Below are positions 35,164 through 46,436 of a DNA stretch of 64,000 nt, piece by piece (position 1 is the first letter of the stretch; each line of letters starts with the position of its first letter). Origin of the DNA: Bretschneidera sinensis (lineage: Eukaryota > Streptophyta > Magnoliopsida > Brassicales > Akaniaceae). Position numbers and translations under genes: made by a program. A model generated the notes under the pieces. The model made no database searches, was not told the DNA's origin, and saw nothing but the letters and a program-made list of their open reading frames with translations. The DNA lies in NCBI GenBank assembly GCA_023935145.1, contig CM043697.1, positions 48,775,001 to 48,839,000 on the forward strand, in the 5' to 3' direction.

Positions 35164-36319
35164 TGTTGTGAGTTTTCAATTACTCGCAAGCGCACGAATC
35201 GTTTGCAATATAGTGTTGTGCAAGTACGAGGTCGAATCCACAGGGAATTGCATTGTGAAAATATAAATTTATCTAAACTAATCTTATCTTAACCTAGTTC
35301 CAAGTTTTGTATTATATATTGCAAAATAAATAAAAGCTAAACTAAATTGATTTTAAAAACTAATAAAAAGACTAAGGTTTCTGAATCCACCCCGCCAAAG
35401 TTAAGCATATATCTCAATGTTCTAAAGATAGCCTATCAAAAAATTCCATGAATCCAACTTAAGACAAAAAACAACAAATATCCCAACTAAACCAAAAGCA
35501 TCCAATGTATCCGCTCTCAACAAATCACAAAGGAAATCCAATTTAATCAAAAAAAATTCGATGTATCCATAAGATGAAACACAAGGAATATCCAACAGAA
35601 CAATTTAAACTCAATCAATCACAAGATTAACTCAAATAATTGACAGAACATTTATACTAAAAAAATGTCAGATTTGTACAAGCAAATCTGAACTATTATG
35701 CCAAACAACGGCGAGGCTTCATCTTCAACCTTAGCTGAAGATTCTAGCCACTCATAACTATGAAACTACAATTCATAATAAAAGTGCTAAACATTAAACT
35801 AAAACAACTAAATAAAAAGAAATAAATAACTTTACATGGGAGAAATTCCACTCGCTGATGGGTGGCGCTTCCTCTCGTGGTAGCAAAGCCTTCGGAATCC
35901 ACTAGAATGCTAGCAGACGTCCACTGGTTAATACCAAAGTGGCCCAGGAATTGTACACTAAATGATGAGGTCAGATGGTGTTTATATAGGGGGAGTCCCG
36001 GAATAGCATGGGTTTCAAATTCGATGTGGGATACTGCCCAAGTGCGCTCGATTGCGTGTCTGGTGCGCTCGATCGCAGATGCACTATACTGCAAACATTT
36101 CGATGTGGGATTGTTGACTATGCGCTCGATCGCAACATAGTGCGATCGATCGCTATTGCTCCTGAAGCTTCACATCTCTTGAAATGCTTCATTTTCTCCA
36201 CAAACCTATAAAAATACACAAAACACAAAAAAAACATAAAATAAAGTGAAATACTACTAACTAAGAGCATAACAAATATAAGTTAAGGGTCTTAAATATG
36301 CAATATTTAAGACTTATCA
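35164..36319 (-). repeat. 5' LTR of the Athila-like element
   Basis: 1156 bp. It aligns with 30708-31935 along its length; differences are a few percent by eye plus the shorter CGATCGATCG zone at 36035-36155. Confidence 0.88.
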
Positions 36320-36380
36320 AGTGTTATTCTTGATTGTAAATTTATTGATAGATGAATGAGTCTCACAGAGAGAGATATAT

Positions 36381-37032
36381 GATGAGAAAGAAATATGAAA
36401 GTATGATATGATAAGAATTATCTGAGTGATTGATTATTTGATATGAACCTCATAACGAGGTAATTATGAGGTAGAATTGACAGTCTCAAGATGATTAAAT
36501 ATATGAGAAGAAGATATTGATAAATAATGAGGATTATGATATGATTAATGATAATAAAATGTTGTTATCGAGTCATATGAGATATAGATGAATGAATATT
36601 GAAAAACTATTTGAACAATTGAATATTTCTAGTAAATTTAATTCACCGAGCTTGTGAAGCTCACTCCTCATTGTTAAATGATTTCAGGAAGCGGGCATGA
36701 CAGATAGATGAGAAAGAAATATGAAAGTATGATATGATAAGAATTATCTAAGTGATTGATTATATGATGTGAACCTCATAACGAGGTAATTATGAGGTAG
36801 AATTGATAGTCTCAAGATGATTAAATATATGAGAAGAAGATATTGATAAATGATAAGGATTATGATATGAGTAATGATAATAGAATGCTGTTATCGAGTC
36901 ATATTAGATATAGATGAATGACTATTAGAAGACTATTTGAACAATTGAATATTTCTAGTAAATTTAATTCACTGAGCTTGTGAAGTTCACTCCTTATTGT
37001 TAAATGATTTCAGGAAGTAGGCATGACAGATA
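36381..37032. repeat. 326-bp tandem duplication in the 3' LTR of C
   Basis: Two units start GATGAGAAAGAAATATGAAA at 36381 and 36707 and are over 90% identical by eye. The 5' LTR and element A have one copy. Confidence 0.88.
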
Positions 37033-37320
37033 GATTGGTGAGCTAAGATTCAGACTGGGTTATTATCCGTAAGCCACGTAGTCCACATCCATAGACTAAT
37101 GGAAAGAAAAAAAAATATTTGTAAATATTCATGCATAGTATGTTGTATATAATGTTTCAGTTGGGATCTTAATGATGTAACTCTCCTGTTGAGGGTTGAG
37201 GATTTATGTATGTAGATAATTCAGTTGATGTTTTTATATTGTTGCATATATGTGTCTTGTTGGGTTTCAAAATGTGACGACACCGTCTCGGGGGTGGTCA
37301 ACCCGGGATGGGTCGTTATA

Positions 37321-37428
37321 GTAGATGTCATAGTAGAGGAAATTAGCCATTGCAACGACAAAGCTGGACTTTCTGGTACCGAAGCGACCATACACCGACG
37401 AACCTGGGCTTGTCGATACCAAATGGGC
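37321..37428 (-). pseudogene. AAA-ATPase pseudogene, 5' piece with Walker A
   Basis: The minus-strand frame from 37428 ends VYGRFGTRKSSFVVAMANFL followed by YYDIY, where element C cuts in. In plant At2g46620-type AAA-ATPases this is the Walker A loop and the helix after it, normally GPPGTGKSSFVAAMANFL. The Gly before the Lys is Arg here. Removing element C and one GTAGA copy joins this frame to YDVDLSKISDDS at 22517 without a shift. Upstream of 37428 a stop interrupts the frame and family similarity fades, so the membrane-anchored N-terminus is absent or too decayed. Confidence 0.85.
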
Positions 37429-37439
37429 TCAACCATTGA

Positions 37440-40300
37440 TTCGGTGAATATTCCGACGGGGATTCGTGTGTCGGCAGCGTGTGTTTTCCTCCTTCAATAT
37501 GTTGTGCGAGAGAGAGGTTAGAGAGAGTGAACGTACAAAGAAGCTTTTGGTTTCAACTCAGCCGATATCTCTCTGTCTCTCAGGTGTAGCATGATGAGGT
37601 GGCAGCAACACAGAAAATTATTAGAAGTCTAACTGTCTAAGAGTTAGGGTTTAAATTGTTTCAATTTTAAAAACTGAGGGTTTAAATTACCTCTTTTGTA
37701 AATTGAAGGGAAAAATCGCTCCTAAACCCTAAACTTGGGGAATTTTTTTGCTAATAAGCCAAAATATTAATATGTAATTTATTTGTGGATTGAGAAAATA
37801 TTACTATGTATAAAAGTCAAGTGGTCTGTCCTTTTTCAGTTTTTGAAGACCACTATTTTAGTATCAGAAAGCTATTATAAATGCGAAGTTTTAACTTGAG
37901 ATCTACGGGGGATGATTTAAATAGAATTTTAGGAATGAGTGGAAACAAAAATGCCGCCACTTGTTCTTACAAGTACTTTAAATATAATTATATCTGAAAT
38001 TTTTAATGATTATATTCTACCGTCTAAGATTGTCATGTTAAAGCTACAGTGGAAGAACCTAACTTCGTCATGTGTAACAAATGAGACATATACTCCCCAC
38101 TGCCAACGACCCCAAATGCTGAGGCCACGGTAGACTATGTGCTTCAGTGGAAGAAAGACAAAATAAAAATGGGTAAAAAACAAGAAAATGAGTGTATGTA
38201 GCATTTTATAACGTGTATTTAGTTTTTTTTATAAGAAGTTTTTGTCTAGTACAGATACATAAAAAATACATGACACAATAATTTATTTCATTATTAAATG
38301 GTATGAGAAGAAAGAAGATAAAATATTTTATTTTATTCAAAGGTGAGATGAACCCTTGTACCATATATATCTCTCATAAATCTGTGCTAGACAAAAAAAT
38401 TTTCTCCCCTAATCTTGTATTTTTCTCGTGTGAAACACTTCAAAATTTAAATCGTGTTGGATTATTTTCCTCACGACTAATTTGTTTTTTTGCAAGGGAT
38501 AAATAACAGTTGCTTTTTTCTAATAATCTATACAAGACTTGAATAGGCAAGTACTCTCAATGAAGCAATGACTACTTTCTTTGAAATATACATATTTTAA
38601 ATGAAAATAAAATTTATTTCATTTTCAAATGAGTTGAAAAAAAAAATTCATTAGAGACGAATTTTTATTTTTAATTTTCTTATGTTAAAATATAGAATTA
38701 ATTTGAATTCTCATGTTTAAATGTTTGAAATAAATAAAAATTTTAAAAGAAAAGATAAAGGAATGGAGGAGGGGAAAGGAGAAAGACGAAAGAAAGCGGC
38801 GAAATATATTATTTTGGTCAAAATAACTTTTTACTTTTTGTTTTATGGAATTCATTTGTAAATTTTTTCAACAAGCTAACTCAATTTCACAGTGAATTCA
38901 TTTCGAAATGAATTCCATAATCTTTTGTCTTTCCAAACATAACAAGTATGAAATTAGAAATAGATTTTATAAATTTTATAGAATTTATTTGTTCCAAACA
39001 TGCTTGGTCAGCCTTTTATTGAATTATAAAAAGGTGCAAATGTGAGATGCAGCTGATTTAGTAAGAGTATTTTTTGCATTGTTGAGATGTTTTGCATCCG
39101 GTTTGACCTAAAAACCCCATTTAGTTTAAAATATTTTAAAACGATTTTGAAGGGAAATAAAAGTGAGATTTAATTTACGAAATATCAACCCAACCCATAG
39201 CAAATGAACAAATCTCTTTTGAGTGTTTGGGGCAAACCCCCAAGGCGAATTATTTTGACCCAGTAGCCTATTATATAAATATATTTAAGGTTTGGAAGAC
39301 AACTGTTTAGATGAATTTTGTACTCTTCATCTTTGATAGTAAATTTCTCTACTCTGGTCTATAGACGTAGGTTTAACTAACCAAATCTTGTAAATTTTGT
39401 ATTTTTTGTGATTATTTTATCACTATTTCGTTATTTTTATTTGATTATCTTTACCGTTCTTGCTCGTTACAATAGACATGATATGATAAACACATGGTAT
39501 CACTGCATGTGGTTCTGAAACACTTCAAAAGGGTTTAGACAATAGACAACTTATAGACCATAAGCCCTTTGGTTATGAAATTTATAAAAATAGTAGTTAA
39601 TAGGTAAGAAATATTTATGATAAACTTGTACTAGAAACGGTAAATATGTGTTAACTCTAAAATTGACACTCATATTTTATACTTTAAACAGTGCATTAAT
39701 AATTTTACGTTATAAAATTTAATCATTAATTGATTATTTAACTTTCAAAAATCACAGTAACGAGACTAAAATGATCTTTGATTGATGAATATAAAAAAGC
39801 ACATGTGAACCTATAAGAATTAAAACACGCAGCATCGGATGTTGCTTATGGAGTTACGGTAGTGAATTGTCCTGTGATACTCTTATGAAGTCAGATTAAT
39901 ATTTAACAATCTTAGGTAGTTGTCCATTTGCTAAACCTTGAGAGACCAATAATATAACCAGTTGCCTAGCACTGGCATCCTTGCTTTAGCATCGTGATTT
40001 AACCACTCATTTATCCTTCTCGTCCATACCCTATGCTTATGCCTTATAGTAACCATTAACCAATAAAGTATTTGAACAAGTCATGTTGATCCAAAGAGAA
40101 TTTATCGGCTTTTTACTGTTTTCCCCACTTTATTACAAGGATGAGTCTAACATATCCGTATTTTTTTTAATCCACACGAATTATATCCAAATACTATTGG
40201 CTGCTGCTCGGACCTTGGACGTCGATACCAAAGGGTGCAGCCTCAACAGGTGCTCAGCCCCTGAGGGCTACGCTCCTTGGGGCCGTAATGTAATATCTCT
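37440..40300. other. Gene-free stretch
   Basis: AT-rich, with only short frames of no recognisable type (for example 37939-38133, 38303-38506). At 40205-40290 there is a compact GC-rich segment (GGACGTCGATACCAAAGGG...CTCCTTGGGGCCG) of unknown origin. Downstream of 40620 the FLZ gene begins. Confidence 0.5.
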
Positions 40301-40621
40301 TCAGATGTTTACTTGATCAAAATAGACGAAAAAATGGTATGAGCAGAAAGGATGAGGCACACAATGAGTTGGGAAATCTTAATGAGTGAAAGCCAAAAAC
40401 TGCGAGGATGAGCCCACAAACAATCATTTAACCCATCACTCAAAACAAAAATTAACTCTACAATTTCATCCTCTTTCATCTCTATCTGCATGTGAGAGGG
40501 TAAAATGGAAAAGAGAAAATTAAAACCCCCCAAAAAATGAGGACCCAAGATTTTATCTAGCAATCTTTCATGGTCCCAAAAATCAAATCATTCTCAAATG
40601 GTAACAATTATTGTCAAATTC

Positions 40622-40691
40622 TTAATTCTCCTCTCTATCTAGTAGCATTTCCTGGTAGCGGCATTCACAGCTGCAAAAAGCTTTCTCACCT
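40622..40691 (-). pseudogene. FCS-like zinc finger (FLZ) gene, exon 2
   Basis: After the acceptor TTTGACATTT...TGCAG on the minus strand, the exon reads (R)GEKAFCSCECRYQEMLLD REEN and a TAA at 40624-40622. FCSxECR is the second half of the FLZ (DUF581, PF04570) zinc finger. The phase fits exon 1 exactly: exon 1 ends TACAG and exon 2 starts A, making the Arg codon at the usual FLZ intron position. Only 70 bp long, it is easy to miss. Together with exon 1 the finger is CYTC, 19 residues, then CSCEC, with all four expected Cys. Confidence 0.88.
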
Positions 40692-41613
40692 CTGCATTTG
40701 ACATTTAACAATCACTTAACACAGAAAATAAGAATCCAACAAGCACATGATTATGGATTACACAGAGATTAGACAATCTATTAAAATTCTGTTCTTCCTT
40801 CGATTGAACTAAATGCTGAGAGAGTAGGGGCTAATTTCAATTTACCCCCTAGGATCTCTAGCTTAATTTAAGAAAGCTCCATGTGATTTGCTCTTTTGGC
40901 ACATAGTAATTCTCTCATGGTTTGAATTTTAATGAAGTTGTCAATTTTTATTAAGGGAAAAAGGCCTAAAAATCCAAAATAATCTCACTGGGGATTAAGA
41001 AGCTAAAAATATAGCTCAATTTTTTTTTAAAAAAAACTCTGAAAGAATGAGAACAAATTAATGACAAGAAAAAACCAATTAAAATTCAAAAAAGGAAAAA
41101 GAATTTAGAATAAAAATTTACTCCTTTAAGACCTATAAAACTTTATATTTATCTCTTTATTCCGATTCTTTTATCCGTCCCAATGATAGATACATGTCAT
41201 ATGCATCTTATGCATTACTTTCTAACATTATTTAGAAAATAAAACATAAAAATGGTACTTGGCCAAAAGCCGAGGAAGGTATAAAATAAACCATTGAGAC
41301 AATATAAATATATTGAAATTATATATATAAAAAAAAATCAGAAAACGAAAAGCTCCTCGTACTATGATCGTGAATTTAGCTCATCCGATGCAAAATCTTA
41401 CACAACTTTTAATTGAAGTAAATGCTGAAAAGATAATTTTAAAATCCAAGAAAAGAAATGGCAAAGTCCCTAATCAACCCATGGATTGTTCCATCAATGA
41501 GTTTTCTATATAATTTGAGAGGGTATTATCATCAAGGTACTTTCAATATGAGAAAATAAAACACAGAAGTAAAAATTTCAATAGATAGAACGATTGAAGA
41601 AGCTGAACCAAAC
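40692..41613 (-). other. FLZ intron, 922 bp
   Basis: The minus strand begins GTTTGGTTCAGC and ends ATTTGACATTT...TGCAG side at 40692 (AG). It separates the two halves of the zinc finger. An AT-rich composition and a homopolymer-rich middle fit a plant intron. No other gene is seen in it. Confidence 0.75.
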
Positions 41614-41962
41614 CTGTAAATGTAAATGTCATCTTTCTGGTGAAGATTCTTCTTGCATGTGTAACAAAAGCTGAGGAAATTGTCCGTTGAAGAGTTAGGC
41701 TTATCGGATAAAGAATAGCAGCTCTCCACAATACAGATATAAAAAATATGACTAGTTTTTGGATTAGGCCCATGATATATCACGCATGTGTAATCCTCAG
41801 AAGGCTCCATCTGATCAGTCAGAGATGCACCAAATAGATTCCTCTGTTTGGATACCAGAATTGGCAGACCCAAATCCTGGTAACTTTGAATTCTTGGACC
41901 TGGTTACAAAATCAGCTGGAGATTCTGGGTACTCTCTTGGAGAGATTGTGGAGGGCGGCAGG
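41614..41962 (-). pseudogene. FLZ gene, exon 1, 3' part
   Basis: From the element E junction on the minus strand, one frame reads LPPSTISPREYPESPADF and SKNSKLPGFGSANSGIQTEE, typical of the middle of FLZ proteins. A shift of one base near 41840-41850 is then needed to enter SEDYTCVIYHGPNPKTSHIF, NFLSFCYTCKKNLHQKDD and IYIYR, the first half of the zinc finger. The SEDYTCVI motif and the FCxxC pair identify the family beyond doubt. The frameshift means this copy would be disabled even without the insertion. Confidence 0.88.
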
Positions 41963-42948
41963 TGATGAGGACACGACTAACAAATGGGAGGCAGATCTTA
42001 TTCAAGTTTCAATTGGTCAAGTTACAAGGGCCCGAGCTAAACGGTTTATTCAAGTTCCAATTGGTCCAGTTATAAGGGTCCGAGCTAAACGCTTCAAGAA
42101 AACTCTCAATTGGCTTATTCAACACATTTGGGCTAAGAACCATCTTTGGGGGCCCAAGGATGATGCTATACATAATCCACAATGATGGGTTTCCATGATC
42201 CAAAGGAATTCCACTTTAGAATTTCGGGAGAACCCAATGACTAGAATAAAAATGGTCATATCTTCTTTCCTGTAACTCCAAATGGGCTGAAACTTATTGG
42301 GATGGAAAGACGACGTCTTGAACTTCAATTTAGACCTAAGAAAGTTCCAAAAAGGATATTGTTTGGGCATGTTATGATGGGCTTAAATCCAGCAGGCTGT
42401 TGCATCCGAATCTTCTTCCACTTTGGGCTTGCACCTTGCACCTTTTTTTCATTGTTTCCTTCTGAATTTAATTGTTGCATTATAAGGCTTGCATGCCAAG
42501 CTAGGTACTTTTTTATTTGAATTTTAGGTTATCAGAATTCTATTTAGGTTTATTTCCTATTTCTTAGTTTTCCTTTTTCTAATTGGTTACGAATTCTCAT
42601 GTATTTAAATATTCATTGGCTTTTGGAATAACACAATTCAGATTTGATTCATACTTTTGGAGAGAAATTTCTCTTGAGTTCTTTTAGAACTTCTGAACTT
42701 ATTGGAGTTTCCATGGCGTTCATCTTCGACTTATCAATCAATCCTTCCATAAATTGATTGTGGTGTCTTCATTATACCAAGGTTCTTGCTTCAATATAAG
42801 CAACAGGTCGCGGTCTCAGTCTTCATTATACCAAGGTTCTTGCTTCAATATAAGCAGCGGGTCGCGGTCTCACATAAATCTGCTTCTAGAAGATCTTGGA
42901 AGTCTTCTTGATCCATCAATTTCTTAGTTCTTGGCGTGGATCATATCA
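41963..42948 (+). repeat. 5' LTR of element E
   Basis: 986 bp. It contains a 54-bp tandem duplication (42767-42820 and 42821-42874) around AAGGTTCTTGCTTCAATATA. It differs from the 3' LTR at roughly 7% of positions in the first 170 bp by eye. Confidence 0.88.
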
Positions 42949-42950
42949 GT

Positions 42951-42968
42951 TGGTATCAGAGCCTTCTA
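42951..42968 (+). promoter_or_regulatory. Primer-binding site (Met tRNA type)
   Basis: TGGTATCAGAGCCTTCTA, two bases after the LTR end. Confidence 0.88.
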
Positions 42969-43424
42969 GTTGCAGATTTGCTTATCTTTTGTTTTGATTC
43001 ATAAAAAGAAAAATGTGAAAAAAAACAAAATTGAAAAAAAAAGAACAAATTTCCAGTTTAGAAAAAAAAAGGTGAAAAAAGCGCGTAATATTTGGATTCA
43101 ATCATTTCAATTCTTATTTCAATTGCTCATCTTTGTTTCCTTGTATTCTAGCCTTTAAATTAGCATTTAAATCCGAATTTCTTTGTGAGTTATTGGTGAA
43201 TTGTTGCTGGAAACTTTGATACTTGTTTGGTTAGTTTGATAAGAACCTATAGAGGATTATTACGAGTGGAAAAAGGCAAGAGTGGTGAGCACATAAGAGG
43301 GGAAAAGCCAATCTAATTTTTGTATGAAAGCACGAGTGAAATTAAGTGACTCATTCTTTCAGTGAAACACGTGAGGGAGTCTGTGAGGTCCTTTTGTTTT
43401 TCTAACGTTGTTTTTGCAGCAAAC

Positions 43425-44470
43425 ATGTCAAACGACAAGAACAAAAATAATTCAGGAGATACGTCAGGAGAGGGCGATCCGAAGTTGCTCATGGAGGCTT
43501 TAATGGGTGAGATGAGAAGAGTATTGAGAACGGAGATGGAACAAGTTCATGAGTGGATAGATCGGGTAGAGAATTCAAGTGTGGGGCAGCAACAAAACGC
43601 TCTTAATGTGCGTAGGAGGGAGAGAGTTCAACCTAGGGGAGAGAGAGTTGAAGATGAAGAGTATTATGGGAATGGATTTGATGAAGAAGATGATCGGGAA
43701 TAAGTTTTTAACCATAAGAGATTTGGTGGTCGAGGTAGAGAAGCTAGGAATCGGGAAGACAATAACTTGGGTAGTATTAAGATGAAGATTCCATCGTTTC
43801 AAGGCAAAAACGATCCTGAAGCTTACCTTGAATGGGAGAAGAAGATAGAATTAGTGTTTGATTGTCATAATTATTCCGAGCTTAAAAAGGTTAAACTTGC
43901 AGCCATTGAATTTTTTGACTATGCAATTGTTTGGTAGGATCAGCTAGTGTTAAACAGGAGGAGAAATAGAGAGCGTCCAATAGAGACTTGGGAGGAGATG
44001 AAAACCGTGATGAGGAAATGGTTTATTCCAAGCCATTACTACCCTGAGTTGTACCAAAAATTTCAAAGTCTTACACAAGGTAGTCGGAGTGTGGAGGATT
44101 ATTATAAAGGGATGGAAGTAGCTATGATCTGAGCAAATGTAGAGGAGGATCGAGAGGTTACTATGGCTAGGTTCTTGGCTGGTTTGAACCTGGAAATTGC
44201 TAATTCGGTAGAGTTGCATCATTATGTGGAGTTGGAAGATATGGTGCACATGGCTATCAAAATTGAGAACCAACTCAAGAGGAGGGGCAACAATACACGA
44301 CAAAACCCTAACTCGGGTTCATCTTGGAGGCTGAATTTTATGAAGCAAGCCACGGCCAAGCCCAAAACCAAGCAAAAGCAAGAAAGTACCAGCCATGGAA
44401 ATCAAGGTAAAACTGACTCTTCTACCGCTAGAAATCGTGATATTAAGTGTTCTAAATGCCAAGGCAGGGT
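43425..44470 (+). pseudogene. Element E gag
   Basis: It starts MSNDKNKNNSGD at 43425. The same frame runs through a charged linker, then KMKIPSFQGKNDPEAYLEWE, RKWFIPSHYYPELYQKFQ and GSRSVEDYYK (Retrotrans_gag), and [20 protein letters not shown], to half a zinc knuckle, KCSKCQG. Three stops break it (about 43702, 43937, 44132). The other half of the knuckle, [15 protein letters not shown], is in another frame, at the start of the next entry, so one small indel separates gag from pol. Confidence 0.9.
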
Positions 44471-46436
44471 CACATAGCAAGCCAATGTCCGAACAAAGAA
44501 GTTATGGTATTGCGAGATAATGGTGAAATTGAAACCGAGGGCGAAGAAGATACCGAATCTATGCCACCATTGGAGGATGCGAGTGATGAGGAATACGCTG
44601 CCCAAGGAGAATTGTTGGTTGCAATGAGAGCTCTAAGTATGCAAATCGAAGAAGATGACGAAGTACAGCGAGAAAACATCTTTCATACTAGATGCCACGT
44701 GCAAAACAAGGTATATAGTATGATTATTGATGGAGGTAGTTGTACTAAAGTTGCTAGCTCTACAATGGTTGAGAAATTAAGGCTGCCAACGATTAAACAT
44801 CCTCGGCCTTACAAGTTTCAATGGCTCAATAATAGTGGTGAACTGAGTGTGAACAAACAGGTGTTAGTTTTCTTTCGCATTGGAAAATATGAAGATGAAG
44901 TTTTGTGTGATGTAGTTCCGATGCAAGCTGGACACTTGTTACTAGGCCGGCCATGGCAATTCGATCGGCGTGTTAAGCATGATGGATTCACCAACAAATA
45001 TTCGTTTGTAAGAAATCAAAGAACAATCACTCTAGTTCCTTTGACACTAAAGCAGGTTTATGAAGATCCAGTGAGGTTACAAAAAGAGAGTAAGCAAATG
45101 AAAGAGAGTGAGAAAAAGAGAACGAATGAAAACCAGAAAGAGAAAATGAGAAAGGCCGAAAAAATTGAGATAGAAAATAAGAGAGCTGATTCGGTCATTG
45201 AGAGAAAAACAAATTTCTATGCAAGAACGAGTGAAATAAAAAGAGTGATGATTTTAAATCAGTCAATGATTGTACTTTTGTACAAAGAGGCGTTAAACAC
45301 TAACCAATTTGACTCATCTTTGCCTAGTTCTATTGTTTCTCTTTTACATGAGTTTGATGATATATTTCCCGAGGAGATTCCAAATAGCTTACCTCCTATT
45401 CGAGGAATTGAACATCAAATTGATTTTGTGCCTGGTGCTACAATTCCAAACCGACCAACCTATCGAAGCAATCCCGAAGAGACAAAGGAGCTACAAAGGC
45501 AGGTTAGTGAATTATTGGAAATGGGGTACGTAAGAGAAAGCATGAGCCCGTGCGCTGTTCCGGTGATTTTGGTTCCTAAAAAGGATGGGACGTGGAGAAT
45601 GTGCGTTGATTGCCGAGCAATTAATAATATAACGGTAAAGTATCGACATCCTATTCCTCGTTTAGATGATATGCTAGATGAACTGCATGGTGCATGTGTA
45701 TTCTCTAAAATTGATATCATCAAATAAGAATGAATGAGGGTGATGAATGGAAAACTGCTTTTAAAATGAAATATGGTTCATATGAGTGGTTAATTATGCC
45801 ATTTGGACAAACAAATGCACCAAGTACCTTCATGAGATTAATGAACCATGTTTTGCAAGCTTTTATAGGTAGATTCGTTGTTGTTTACTTTGATGATATT
45901 CTCATTTATAGCACAAACTTAGATGATCATGTTGTACACTTCAAATCAGTTTTGGATCTGCTTAGAAAAGAAAAGTTGTTTGCTAACTTGAAGAAGTGCA
46001 CTTTTTGCACCGATAAGCTTGTGTTTCTTAGTTTTGTTGTGAGTGCACAAGGAATACAGGTTGATGATGAGAAGATCCGTGCAATTAAAGAATGGCCAAG
46101 TCCTACGAGTGTAGGTCAAGTTCGTAGTTTTCATGGACTTGCTAGTTTTTACAATAGGTTCAAGAAAGACTTTAGCAGTATTGTCGCACCGCTTATCGAA
46201 GTCATCAAGAAGAAAGTTGGATTCAAATAGGGAGATGAGCAAGAGAAGGGGTTCCAATTGATCAAAGAAAAATTAGCTAATGCTCCTTTTCAAGTCCTTG
46301 AGCACATCAATAACAATGCATACAAATTGGATTTACCAAGTGAGTACAATGTTAATGCCACTTTCAATGTTTCTGATTTACGCCCTTTTGATGTAGGTGA
46401 TGATTTGAGGACAAATCTTTTTCAAGAGGAGGGGAA
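44456..46436 (+). pseudogene. Element E protease, RT and fused C-terminal tail
   Basis: A 423-codon frame (44456-45727) has the protease site MIIDGGSCTKVAS, a charged region, and RT motifs EEIPNSLPPIRGIEHQIDF, SPCAVPVILVPKKDGTWRMC and HPIPRLDDMLDELHG. A small deletion near 45720 shifts the frame and removes the GYHQI stretch. The next frame (45730-46230) has [20 protein letters not shown] and the catalytic [11 protein letters not shown]. After a stop it goes from the start of RNase H (KGFQLIKEKLANAP) straight into the tail FQVLEHINNNAYKLDLP, NATFNVSDLRPFD. RNase H and integrase are deleted. Confidence 0.9.

Larger units (their letters stand above)
30708..36319 (-). mobile_element. Athila-like Ty3/gypsy element, pol deleted
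   Basis: On the minus strand the 5' LTR is 36319-35164 and the 3' LTR 31935-30708. The 5' LTR is followed by a primer site TGGCGCCGTTGCCGGAGA, the Asp-tRNA type used by Athila-group elements. The interior keeps the gag C-terminus, a linker and the first part of RT. Everything after the RT start is deleted, and a noncoding 3' region (33360-31937) ends with the polypurine tract AAGTTTGGGGGTATT. I found no convincing target-site duplication: the flanks are ...GATGTTCCAAAAACT and AGTGTTATTC. Comparison with the 5' LTR of C places the insertion in its middle. Confidence 0.88.
22518..37320 (+). mobile_element. Ty3/gypsy element C (chromovirus-like), with nested Athila
   Basis: The element starts TGTAATACCCG and ends GGGTCGTTATA, and is flanked by the 5-bp duplication GTAGA (22513-22517 and 37321-37325). 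Order: 5' LTR 22518-24277, primer site TAGTATCAGAGCATTAGG from 24282, gag, pol, polypurine tract near 29251-29266, and 3' LTR 29267-37320, interrupted at 30708-36319 by an Athila-like element. Without the insert C is about 9.2 kb. It sits in a host AAA-ATPase pseudogene and runs opposite to it. It is the most complete member of the A/C/D family here, but gag and pol carry many stops and frameshifts. Confidence 0.93.
29267..37320 (+). repeat. 3' LTR of element C, split by Athila-like insertion
   Basis: The first base is changed (CGTAATACCCG). The LTR occupies 29267-30707 and 36320-37320. It carries a 326-bp internal tandem duplication (36381-36706 and 36707-37032) that the 5' LTR lacks, and a duplicated TGGTAGCCACCACA-type block near 29485-29555. 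The end GGGTCGTTATA has one change from the usual TTACA. Confidence 0.88.

Noticed and set aside
40309..40563. 84-codon minus-strand frame just downstream of FLZ exon 2
   Set aside because: Probably 3' UTR of the FLZ gene; hydrophobic but with no family match.
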